DNA of 64,000 nucleotides from Cupriavidus gilardii. Lineage in GTDB: Bacteria > Pseudomonadota > Gammaproteobacteria > Burkholderiales > Burkholderiaceae. Numbering within the stretch: the stretch's first letter is position 1; the number at the start of each line of letters is the position of its first letter. The position numbers and the translations under genes are program-made. The stretch spans positions 124,001 through 188,000 of the forward strand of contig NZ_JABTYE010000002.1 in the NCBI RefSeq assembly GCF_013314895.1, in the 5' to 3' direction. A model generated the notes under the pieces. That model did no database searches and was not told the origin of the DNA. It saw nothing but the letters and a program-made list of their open reading frames with translations. Below are positions 57,243-64,000 of the stretch, in pieces.

Positions 57243-57327
57243 TTCCGATCCCCAAATCGAAAGTTGAATTCGCCCGGCCTGACGTGGCCGGTGCGATGTG
57301 ATGCGGTGCTGAGCTACCTGGCTCGCT

Positions 57328-57918
57328 TCATCGACGTTCCATGGCGCTCGCTACCGTTACGACGACACAGCTATTGCCGCTGGGAACCAGCAGCGCTTGC
57401 CCCTGGTTGCCGCCGAGGTTGTACAGCGGCGTACCAGAAAGCGTGGTTGCCAAGGTGCTGCCTTGGGGCAGCTGCTTGACGACATCCGGACAGGATTGCG
57501 GGAACGGTGCAACGCGCACCAGTCCACCTTCGCAACCCGACTTGGTCGGCGAAGTAAACACGACGCCGGCGGACTGGCCCTTGTAGTTGGGCGTGTCATA
57601 GCGCATGCCGACGACGGCCTGTGCCGCGTGATCGTTCGGTGCGTCCTTCTGCGTCGCTGCGTTGGACGCGTAGGTCGTGCCGCGGGTCAGGCTGTCGCCC
57701 AGTGCGGCGAACAGATTCGCGCACGACTTGATGCCGAGATCGGCGGCCTGCTTCTGGAACGATGCGGCCGCATTCTGCTGCGCGTTTGCCGGTGCGGCTT
57801 GCGCGGCGGCGTCGGTCATGGCGCCGGCCAGACCGGCCAGCGCGGCGAACGACAGCGTGATGGTGGACAGGCGAACGCTTGCGCGTCGCTGCGGATGCGC
57901 CTTCTTCGGCTCGTACAT
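57328..57918 (-). CDS. Small secreted protein upstream of the adhesin, function unknown
   Basis: A 196-residue protein with AAGGAG before ATG 57918. A basic N-terminus (MYEPKKAHPQRRASVRL) and a hydrophobic core (LSFAALAGLAGAMTDAAAQAA) form a signal peptide. The mature part has four or five Cys (KSCANLF, KSGCEGG, PQSCPDVV, GNSCVVV) that could form two disulphides. No family is recognised. Same strand as the adhesin, so it may share its regulation or act in its assembly. Confidence 0.78.
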   Translation of the reverse strand: MYEPKKAHPQRRASVRLSTITLSFAALAGLAGAMTDAAAQAAPANAQQNAAASFQKQAADLGIKSCANLFAALGDSLTRGTTYASNAATQKDAPNDHAAQAVVGMRYDTPNYKGQSAGVVFTSPTKSGCEGGLVRVAPFPQSCPDVVKQLPQGSTLATTLSGTPLYNLGGNQGQALLVPSGNSCVVVTVASAMERR

Positions 57919-58075
57919 CTGAACTTCTCCTTACCTGTTTGCCGGGTCCTGTCCCGGTCTCGCTACCGCTTGCCTGCTGCAGAAAAGGCGCTTCGGAGCC
58001 AGCTGCGGGCGGGAATCGCCCACATTTTTCCCCTTGCACCGAACCCTTCAGCAGGACTGTTTGTTCGGTTAATGT

Positions 58076-58091
58076 CTTTAATGTATTAAAG
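58076..58091. promoter_or_regulatory. Perfect 16-bp AT-rich palindrome
   Basis: CTTTAAT-GT-ATTAAAG lies 158-173 bases upstream of the secreted-protein start. It is a plausible operator for the adhesin locus. Confidence 0.5.
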
Positions 58092-58578
58092 TAAATACAA
58101 TGCGGGACCTATGGCGATGATAGCGTTCCGCTTTGGACAGGAATTAAAACGAATGTGAACTTGTGAAAATCTGTCGTACGAATCAAACGGGTCGTACCGG
58201 CAGGCCGCCGTCACGGCAAGGCGCCGGTGGCGGAACGGGCGAGGAAGCGGCGGAAGTGGGTCGCGCTGAAGTACGGACGAACGCTTCGTCCGCGCGGTCC
58301 CTTGGGATGCGAAGTGGAATGGGCGCAACTTGTCATAACGCCTCCGCCGCGACGCGGAAACGCAATGACCGGTGGCACGCGCATGGAGAGGGCCCATGGC
58401 GCACTATTCGGCTCGTGCATAGCTACTACTCCTACCCGATTTGCCGGTTGACCCGGTCTAAACCGCCCCTTCTTCTCTACCCGTAGCAGGCCTCATCCCG
58501 AAAACCGCGCGGGTGCTGCCTTGCCTCGTTCCGGCAGCGCGAGCCGTAGCGCAAACCTGGAACGATGTCTATTTGTAA

Positions 58579-58604
58579 TTGATGTATCAATGGTGTTACA
58601 TCAA
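58579..58604. promoter_or_regulatory. Inverted repeat TTGATGTA-N10-TACATCAA upstream of cheV
   Basis: A perfect eight-base inverted repeat with 18 bases between half-site centres, in an AT-rich stretch about 250 bases upstream of cheV. The spacing suits a dimeric regulator binding successive major grooves. Confidence 0.5.
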
Positions 58605-58855
58605 CGCACACGGGATCATAGCGGCGAATGTTGGAAACAGACTTCAGAGTTTTTTATATCTCTCTTAAGTAAATATCTGTTTACATCTCTCCCCAACTTG
58701 GTGCAGCCCAGTTCACGCTCAAGATTGCCTGCCGACGTCCGTTAAAGGTCCGTACCGCGAGCGGCAGAGGCCACCGAACCGCCCTCCTACTCGTGTGTCC
58801 TGAACGATACATAGCGCCGCCGGCAACGCGCGCGTCGCGAGGAGCAAAGGAAGTC

Positions 58856-59815
58856 ATGAGCGGCTTGATGAAGGAAATCGACGAGCGGACCAACCTGACC
58901 AACAATAATCAGTTCGAACTATTGCTGTTTCGGTTGGGGAATGCGGAGCGCTCGGGCCAGAACGAAATTTTCGGGATCAATGTATTCAAAGTTCGCGAAA
59001 TTCTGGTAATGCCGAAAATCACCACCGTCGTCGGGGGTGCGCCGGCCATGCTGGGCATGGCGGACATCCGCGGACAGGTGATTCCAGTGATCGATCTGGC
59101 CAAGATCGTTGGTTGCACGCCACAGGGCGGCAGCTGCGGCATCCTGCTGGTGACCGAGTACGCGCGCTCGACGCAGGGCTTCGCCGTGGAGGGTGTCGAA
59201 GAGATCGTGCGGCTGGAGTGGAATGAGGTGGTGTCGGCCGAGGCCAGCACCAAGGGTGGACTGGTGACGAGCATCGCCAAGCTCAATGCCGATACGCCGG
59301 ACGCTCGCCTGGTACAGGTGCTCGACGTCGAGCAGATCCTGCGCGATGTGCTGCCGACCAGCCAGCCCGATGTCGATCCGTCGACCGTGGGGCCGAAGCT
59401 GTCGCTGCGTCCCGGCACCAAGATCCTGGCGGCCGACGATTCCGCCCTCGCCCGCAGCCTGATCGAGCAAGGTCTCGACGCGATGGGCGTGTCCGTGGTG
59501 ATGACCAAGACCGGCCAGGAAGCGTGGGACGAGCTCAACGACATTGCGGCAAGCGCAGCGAAAGCCGGGCGCGCGGTGCGCGACGAGATCGCTTGCGTGC
59601 TGACCGATCTGGAAATGCCGGAGATGGATGGTTTCACGCTGACCCGCAAGATCAAGGCGGACAAGCGCTTCCAGGGCATCCCGGTGGTCATCCATTCGTC
59701 GCTGTCGGGCAATGCCAGCGAGGACCATGTGCGCAAGGTCGGCGCCGATGCCTATGTGTCGAAGTTCCTGGCGAAGGATCTGGCGGAGACGATTCGCGGC
59801 GTGCTGCATATGTAA
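58856..59815 (+). CDS. cheV: Chemotaxis protein CheV (CheW-like plus receiver domain)
   Basis: A 319-residue protein; ATG 58856 follows AAAGGA. Residues 20-165 form a CheW-like domain (FELLLFRLGNAERSGQNEIFGINVFKVREILVMPKIT; GMADIRGQVIPVIDLAKIVG), which binds CheA and chemoreceptors. Residues 185-315 form a receiver with ADDS, phospho-acceptor Asp in CVLTDLEMPEMDGF and Lys in YVSKFLAKD. CheV couples receptors to CheA and is thought to act in adaptation or as a phosphate sink. It stands alone, without other chemotaxis genes nearby. Confidence 0.95.
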   Translation: MSGLMKEIDERTNLTNNNQFELLLFRLGNAERSGQNEIFGINVFKVREILVMPKITTVVGGAPAMLGMADIRGQVIPVIDLAKIVGCTPQGGSCGILLVTEYARSTQGFAVEGVEEIVRLEWNEVVSAEASTKGGLVTSIAKLNADTPDARLVQVLDVEQILRDVLPTSQPDVDPSTVGPKLSLRPGTKILAADDSALARSLIEQGLDAMGVSVVMTKTGQEAWDELNDIAASAAKAGRAVRDEIACVLTDLEMPEMDGFTLTRKIKADKRFQGIPVVIHSSLSGNASEDHVRKVGADAYVSKFLAKDLAETIRGVLHM

Positions 59816-59876
59816 GGCGCTACGGCGCGGGCCCGGCGGGTGGCCGTTGCGGGCGCGATCTCATAACGGCCGCCGG

Positions 59877-59915
59877 TTGCCCTCTCCCCCGCCCTCTCCC
59901 GCAAGCGGGAGAGGG
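59877..59915. repeat. REP-like element after cheV
   Basis: TTGCCCTCTCCCCC followed by GCCCTCTCCCGCAAGCGGG... (palindrome 59891-59915), the same family as the elements at 19133, 29474, 29538 and 37440. Confidence 0.75.
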
Positions 59916-59987
59916 CGTCCTGCCTGCGCAGCTTGGCCGTCGTCGCGGCAAGCAGCGCCGCAACCAGCGCTGAAGAGGTAACCGTGC

Positions 59988-60070
59988 TATAGTCTGAGCC
60001 TTCGCCCCAAGAGGCGAGAACCCGGACAGATTATTAAGACAAGACACTGTCCGGCTGGCCCCAAGGGCCC
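59988..60070 (+). ncRNA. Candidate structured leader or small RNA
   Basis: A -10-like TATAGT (59988-59993) is followed by three successive hairpins: TCGCC-N6-GGCGA (60002-60017), CCGGACAG-N17-CTGTCCGG (60022-60054) and GGCCC-CAA-GGGCC (60057-60069). The large AT-rich loop of the second is striking in this GC-rich DNA. No T-run follows. It could be an independent RNA or the long leader of the small gene at 60318. No known RNA family is recognised. Confidence 0.35.
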
Positions 60071-60317
60071 CGCCGCCCGACCTGACGTCCGGCATTCACC
60101 ACCCAAGCGTTCCCATTCAGTCGTTGCACCGCGGATGTTCCCGCTCACTCGGAGCAGGCATCACGCGCAGTGACCATCGCCGTTTTCGGTAAGTCGCAAG
60201 TCGCGCGTGTCACCACGCGCCACGGCGCCCGAAATCCGCCTGCACGCGTCGTTTCTCACGCCGACGCATTCGCGCGGATCCACCGGACAGGGCAAGGGAC
60301 CGCCCCATTCCAACAAT

Positions 60318-60551
60318 ATGAATCACCAACACAACCAAAACCAAAACCAATACACCGTCGCCGTCCATCCGATCCAGCAAAGCCCCGGCCAGTGGTTCGC
60401 CACTTACATCGTCAGCCGCTATGAAAGCGGACGCGAGCGGGTGCTCGAGAACGTCGCGGTACGCGACACGCTGCATCGCACGGAAGCGCAGGCAAAGCAG
60501 GTCGCCCGGCAAGCGGGCGAACGCGCGATTACGCGCTTGCGCCGCCATTGA
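60318..60551 (+). CDS. Small hypothetical protein
   Basis: A 77-residue protein with a His/Asn/Gln repeat at the start (MNHQHNQNQNQ) followed by YTVAVHPIQQSPGQWFATYIVSRYESG, a beta-strand pattern. There is no clear ribosome site, and an upstream start in the same frame cannot be excluded. It is followed closely by 60578, suggesting an operon. Confidence 0.6.
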   Translation: MNHQHNQNQNQYTVAVHPIQQSPGQWFATYIVSRYESGRERVLENVAVRDTLHRTEAQAKQVARQAGERAITRLRRH

Positions 60552-60577
60552 GCGCGCGCATTTCAAAGGAGTCCACC

Positions 60578-60892
60578 ATGTACGCCAATCACGCCGTCTA
60601 CAAGGGCTATCGGCTTTCGGCCCACGTCCATCACGCCGCGGAACAAGCCGGCAAGTCGGGCACCGCGCGCGACAGCTTCGAAGCAACGGTCAATATCGTT
60701 GCACTGGGCGGGGAGCCGTCGACCGGTCTGCCGCCGATGCGCTCGCATCGTGCGGGCAGCCCGCGCGAGGCAATCGAAGCGGCCGTCGCTTACGGCCGCG
60801 ATGTGATCGACGGCCTCTCCAGCTTCACCAAGGGCAAGCGCAAGGCGGCCGCCGCGAAGACTCAGGTGCCGGCGCTGGATGCGCTGGTCTGA
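60578..60892 (+). CDS. Small hypothetical protein
   Basis: A 104-residue protein; ATG 60578 follows AAAGGAG. It contains YKGYRLSAHVHHAAE and FEATVNIVALGG, then a helix SPREAIEAAVAYGRDVIDGL and a Lys-rich tail. The alpha/beta pattern resembles small cytoplasmic proteins common in Burkholderiales whose role is unknown. Confidence 0.7.
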   Translation: MYANHAVYKGYRLSAHVHHAAEQAGKSGTARDSFEATVNIVALGGEPSTGLPPMRSHRAGSPREAIEAAVAYGRDVIDGLSSFTKGKRKAAAAKTQVPALDALV

Positions 60893-60898
60893 CGTGAC

Positions 60899-60964
60899 CG
60901 TTTGACCTGGCCGGTTGACCTGACCGTCTGAGTTGATCGTCTGACCTAATCGTCTGACGTCTGA
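60899..60964. repeat. 13-base tandem repeat
   Basis: Four to five degenerate units of the form TCTGACCTnATCG lie in the 103-base gap between convergent genes. Confidence 0.55.
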
Positions 60965-60995
60965 CGCGCCCGGCACGCCAGGTTCGGCGCCCGCG

Positions 60996-61901
60996 TCAGC
61001 TGGTCTTGCGCGCTTGCCCGTTCTGCGGAGGCAGAACGCCCAGTTCGGCCATCATCGCGCGTGCGATGGTCATCCGCTTTGGCGCCAATTCCTCGCGCTG
61101 CAGATCCATGTTCAGCGCGAAGGGATAGACGCCGCCGTTTCGTTCCACCCAACCCACCCACCAGCCGTGGTTCAGTCCGGCATCCATCGCCCAGCCAGTC
61201 TTGGCGTAGATCGCATGGTCGCCATTGGCTTCGACGCGCAGTATCTCGCGCACCCATTGCTGGCTCAGCCGCGACGCCGGTAGCTGGCTCTGCGCCAGCC
61301 GCGCGAGGAAGCGCGTCTGCTCCGCCGCGGAAATCGCCAGCGGTCCGCGCAGCCAGAACTGATCGACCTCCTTCCCGAGTTGCCGGTTGCCATAGTCCAG
61401 CCGGTCGACCCACGTCTGCATCCGCTGCATGCCGATCCGGCGCGCGACACCCTGGTAGACCGGCACATTCGACATCGCGATCGCCTCGCGCAGATTCATG
61501 TCGCGCTGCCACTGCGGAAAGCGCGTCTTGCCGCCGCCGTACGGCTGGATCTGGTCGGGATCGGCGACCACGCCGGTTTCAAACGCGATCAGGCTGTTCG
61601 GAATCTTGTAGGTCGAGGCCGGCACCATCCGCGTCCGCGCACGTTGCGCGTTGACCAGCGTGATCCGGTTCGCCTTGACGTCGAACAGCGCAAAGCAGCC
61701 GTCGACATCCAGCGCGCGAAAGTGCGACATCAGGTCGTCGCGGACGACTTCGGTCGGTGCGGCAGCGGCGCTTGCCGGCGCGGCATCGGCCAGCGCCAGG
61801 CGGGCGGCCGGCAGCAGCGCGGCGCCGCCGGCCAGTTGCAGCAGGCGGCGGCGATACAGGCCGTGCGCTTGCAGGGACTGCGCTTTCGTATGGGACTTCA
61901 T
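60996..61901 (-). CDS. Class D (OXA-type) beta-lactamase with Tat-like signal
   Basis: A 301-residue serine beta-lactamase. ATG 61901 follows AAGGAG. Active-site motifs: S96-T-Y-K99 in VPASTYKIPNSLIAFETG, the SxV motif SNV, YGN in RLDYGNRQLG and KTG in YAKTGWAMD, all canonical for class D. The N-terminus has twin arginines (YRRRLLQLAGGAALLPAARLALA), so export may be by Tat rather than Sec, unlike many OXA enzymes. It hydrolyses beta-lactams in the periplasm; spectrum cannot be read. It has no linked regulator or mobile element, suggesting a chromosomal intrinsic gene. It is convergent with 60578. Confidence 0.93.
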   Translation of the reverse strand: MKSHTKAQSLQAHGLYRRRLLQLAGGAALLPAARLALADAAPASAAAAPTEVVRDDLMSHFRALDVDGCFALFDVKANRITLVNAQRARTRMVPASTYKIPNSLIAFETGVVADPDQIQPYGGGKTRFPQWQRDMNLREAIAMSNVPVYQGVARRIGMQRMQTWVDRLDYGNRQLGKEVDQFWLRGPLAISAAEQTRFLARLAQSQLPASRLSQQWVREILRVEANGDHAIYAKTGWAMDAGLNHGWWVGWVERNGGVYPFALNMDLQREELAPKRMTIARAMMAELGVLPPQNGQARKTS

Positions 61902-62144
61902 GGGTCTCTCCTTGTTCGTTGGGAACCGCCGCCGGCGGCGGCTTGCCGCTGGCGGCGGCAGGTGTGCGCGCCCGTCCGGTTGGCGCGGCGCATCGCCGAC
62001 TGGACAGTGCGCATCGTAGCCACCGCGGGGTTCCGGTCCAATGCGGCCTATGCGACAATCCGGCACGCCTGTCACGGCTGTCACACCCACGGTCCTTCTT
62101 CGCCCCCTCTTCGCCCCTCTTCGCCCCTATCGTTCCCCCGCTCC

Positions 62145-63785
62145 ATGCCCGAACCCGTCGTCGTCGAACTGTCCGCCCCACAATCGGTCAACGGCACGCG
62201 CGCCGCCTACCAGTCGGTCTGGCTGCTGGTGCGGCTGCACCACGCCACGCTCGAATCTCCGCAACGGCCGCTGGTCTATGCGGACGATCTGCGCGAGCGC
62301 ATGAGCAATGCGCGCACGCTGCGGATGGCCATTGGCCGCGCCTTCCAGGACTTCGGACGCTGGCAGCTGCAGGTCGGATGGGGCGAGGACGCGAGCCGCG
62401 ATCCCCGCTTCCTGAATCTGGAGGGACGCAGCCAGGGGCCGTTCTGGCTGGCCGCGCACGAGCGCAAGCGCATCGTCTGCCAGGTCGAAGGCGTTCCGGC
62501 CAGCGCCGACGAGATTGCGGCCTTTCTCGGCCTGGACCGCGACGGGCGCGAACAAGGCAAGGCGGCGACGCCCCAGCGAATGGTGACGCAGACCGACCTG
62601 TCGTTCTGGCGGCATTTCGTCGACGGCAAACAGGCGCTGCGCGAGGGGCGGCTGTTGACGCCGCTGGCGCGCGACGAGGCAGGCGGCGTCGGCAGCCATG
62701 GCGCGCCCGCTGCGCTGACCGCCTTTCGCGCCGCACGGAAGCTCGCCGTCAGCGAATTCGAGCACGCCTTCGTCGCGCTGAACGAGGCGCTGCTGTGGCG
62801 CCGCTTGGGCGATCGCGCGCAAACCCGCAAGATGCTGCGCGCGCTGAAGCGGCGCCGGCGCGGGCATGCCATTGCCGGCAACGACTATCTCGATGCGATG
62901 GAAGGCATCGTCGCGGCCTGGTGCGCCTACGACGAGCGCGATCTGCGCGGAGCGCTGGCGCTGCTGCAGGCGCTGGCGCAGAACGCGCCCGGCGCGACGC
63001 TGGTGCAGGTGCATCCGCACGTTCGCTTCGAATGGCACAACCTCTCCGCGCTGATCCAGCGTTCGCATGCGCTGTCGGCGGCCGCCGTGAACGACACGGC
63101 AGCGGCCGGTACGCTGGCCGAACAGGCGGTCACGCATTTCGAGCAGGCGCTGGCGGCGGCCTTCGAGTCGAACGTCTCCGATGCCGCGCAGCACGTCGCG
63201 GCCAATATCGGCATGGCGCTATGGCTGTTCGGCGAGGCCGGCATCGCCTGGAGCGGCGCCTTGGCCAGCGTCTCGTCCGAGCGCGAGGCCGAGCGTGCGA
63301 TCCAGTGGATCGGCCTGTCGGAATGGCTGGGCCGCGGCGCGGGCAATCGCCATCCGTCGGCATGGAACGCAATCTATCTGATGCGCATTGCACGCGGCGC
63401 CTGCCATACCCCGCCGCGTCCCACACTGGCCGAATTCCAGGCCACAGCGCCGATCGGCGTGGCAGCGCTGCGCCAGCTGGCGGGCCCGTTCGCCGACGCC
63501 TTCACCGGCCCTGCCTGGCCGGACAAGTGGCACGAGGTCGCCGCGTGGCGCCTGGCGGAATCGCAGCGCGGCGAGCGCAAGTATCCGCTGCTGCAGCAGA
63601 GCAGCCTGTGGTTCGAACTGGCCTGGTATTCGGCCCATGCCGGGCAACTGGAACCGGCAGCCCGCGCGCTGCGTTCGCTGCGCGAGGGGTTGCGGCAATT
63701 GGCCGTCAGCGATCGGCAGTATTTCGGCAAGCCGCTGCTCGATGCGCTGCCCGAGCCGGTGCATCGGCTGGCGCGGGACGAGTAG
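62145..63785 (+). CDS. Large hypothetical protein with helical repeat-like region
   Basis: A 546-residue protein starting MPEPVVVELSAPQSVNGTRAAYQSVWLLVRLHHATLES. The first 150 residues look alpha/beta (LRMAIGRAFQDFGRWQLQVGWGEDASRDPRFLNLEGRSQGPFWLA in pieces); residues 200-520 are helical, with TPR-like pairs (EFEHAFVALNEALLWRRLGDRAQTRKMLRALKRR and LEQAVTHFEQALAAAFESNVSDA). No signal peptide. Upstream is a TTCGCCCCTCT repeat and no good ribosome site, so the start is provisional. No family is recognised; a transcriptional-regulator or scaffold role is possible. Confidence 0.68.
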   Translation: MPEPVVVELSAPQSVNGTRAAYQSVWLLVRLHHATLESPQRPLVYADDLRERMSNARTLRMAIGRAFQDFGRWQLQVGWGEDASRDPRFLNLEGRSQGPFWLAAHERKRIVCQVEGVPASADEIAAFLGLDRDGREQGKAATPQRMVTQTDLSFWRHFVDGKQALREGRLLTPLARDEAGGVGSHGAPAALTAFRAARKLAVSEFEHAFVALNEALLWRRLGDRAQTRKMLRALKRRRRGHAIAGNDYLDAMEGIVAAWCAYDERDLRGALALLQALAQNAPGATLVQVHPHVRFEWHNLSALIQRSHALSAAAVNDTAAAGTLAEQAVTHFEQALAAAFESNVSDAAQHVAANIGMALWLFGEAGIAWSGALASVSSEREAERAIQWIGLSEWLGRGAGNRHPSAWNAIYLMRIARGACHTPPRPTLAEFQATAPIGVAALRQLAGPFADAFTGPAWPDKWHEVAAWRLAESQRGERKYPLLQQSSLWFELAWYSAHAGQLEPAARALRSLREGLRQLAVSDRQYFGKPLLDALPEPVHRLARDE

Positions 63786-63808
63786 GCGTCCGACCGCGCC
63801 GGTCGCGC

Positions 63809-64000
63809 TCAGCCCGCCAATCGGGTGATGGCCGCACGGCTGCCCGCTTGCTCCCGCAGCCGGTATTTCTGGATCTTCCCGGTGGCCGTTCGCGGCACCT
63901 CGCCGAAGATCACACGGCGCGGGCATTTGAAGTGCGCCAGCCGGTCCCGGCAGAACGCGATCACGTCGGCCTCCGTCAGGGCCTCCGCATCGGGCTTCAG
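63809..64000 (-). CDS. AMP-dependent acyl-CoA synthetase, C-terminal end (runs off window)
   Basis: The minus strand at the window edge translates without stop for 63 codons and ends at TGA 63809-63811. It contains [20 protein letters not shown] and [19 protein letters not shown], the C-terminal domain motif of acyl-CoA/AMP-binding ligases, where the Lys of GKIQK makes the adenylate. The 5' part and start are beyond position 64000. It is convergent with the large hypothetical gene. Confidence 0.9.
   Translation of the reverse strand: MKPDAEALTEADVIAFCRDRLAHFKCPRRVIFGEVPRTATGKIQKYRLREQAGSRAAITRLAG

Larger units (their letters stand above)
57919..58855. other. 937-base gene-poor region between secreted-protein gene and cheV
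   Basis: No coding region is supported. The region is AT-rich for this genome at 58070-58100 and 58560-58690. Besides the two palindromes listed separately it has GTAAA-N6-TTTAC at 58669-58684. It probably carries divergent promoters for the adhesin locus and for cheV. Confidence 0.6.

Noticed and set aside
58163..58486. Small gene in the gap before cheV
   Set aside because: The translation is Arg/Gly/Ser-rich without pattern, has no ribosome site, and equally long frames exist on the other strand.

Overview
The window is high-GC DNA with gene content typical of the order Burkholderiales (Betaproteobacteria). The pointers are an ImuA/ImuB/DnaE2 SOS mutagenesis set with CTGT-N8-ACAG LexA boxes, LysR/MFS gene pairs, a class D beta-lactamase and a very large YadA-type trimeric autotransporter with an extended signal peptide. 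The genus cannot be fixed from the sequence alone. No tRNA, rRNA, CRISPR array, insertion sequence or prophage gene was recognised.

Layout. 1-1137: 3' part of an MlrC-like M81 metallopeptidase. 1241-8241: SOS mutasome genes on the minus strand (imuA, imuB, dnaE2), with a complete vapBC toxin-antitoxin module between imuB and dnaE2 and two nearly identical LexA operators. 8311-12831: LysR regulator divergent from an MFS transporter, then a MarR-like protein and a SerA-type dehydrogenase. 12858-24586: a stress-type islet with three of the window's four BON-domain proteins, a CBS-pair protein, DUF3008 and DUF4142 proteins, hemerythrin, a PncC/CinA-like amidase, a sensor histidine kinase, small membrane proteins and an SDR oxidoreductase.

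25081-37096: a glycan-biosynthesis island made of two convergent operons. The plus operon carries a GT4, a UDP-glucuronate-decarboxylase-like epimerase, a small ORF, a PIG-L deacetylase and a GT2. The minus operon carries an SDR, a GmhB-like heptose phosphatase, two GT9 heptosyltransferase-like enzymes, a NodU-type carbamoyltransferase, a GT2 and a GT4-like enzyme. Many neighbouring genes overlap by 4 to 14 bases, so each set is probably cotranscribed. The operons meet at a pair of inverted REP-like elements.

37527-45404: a hypothetical protein, an ABC exporter fused to a degenerate histidine-kinase ATPase-like region and a receiver domain, a stress protein with a Gln/Gly-rich tail, a low-affinity iron permease-like protein, a second Gly-rich BON protein and a ParB-like protein. 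45417-57918: an autotransporter locus on the minus strand with a small secreted protein, the adhesin (split by one in-frame TAG), a BamE/OmlA-like lipoprotein and a SecD-like lipoprotein. 58856-64000: cheV, a candidate structured RNA, two small proteins, a class D beta-lactamase with a Tat-type signal, a large uncharacterised protein and the end of an acyl-CoA synthetase.

Two genome habits recur. Short tandem repeats keep the reading frame in linkers of many unrelated proteins, and small palindromic repeats are scattered between genes. The items most worth checking are the ABC-receiver fusion, the autotransporter nonsense codon, the toxin-antitoxin module inside the SOS cassette, and a ladder of mutually exclusive hairpins at 37337-37382.
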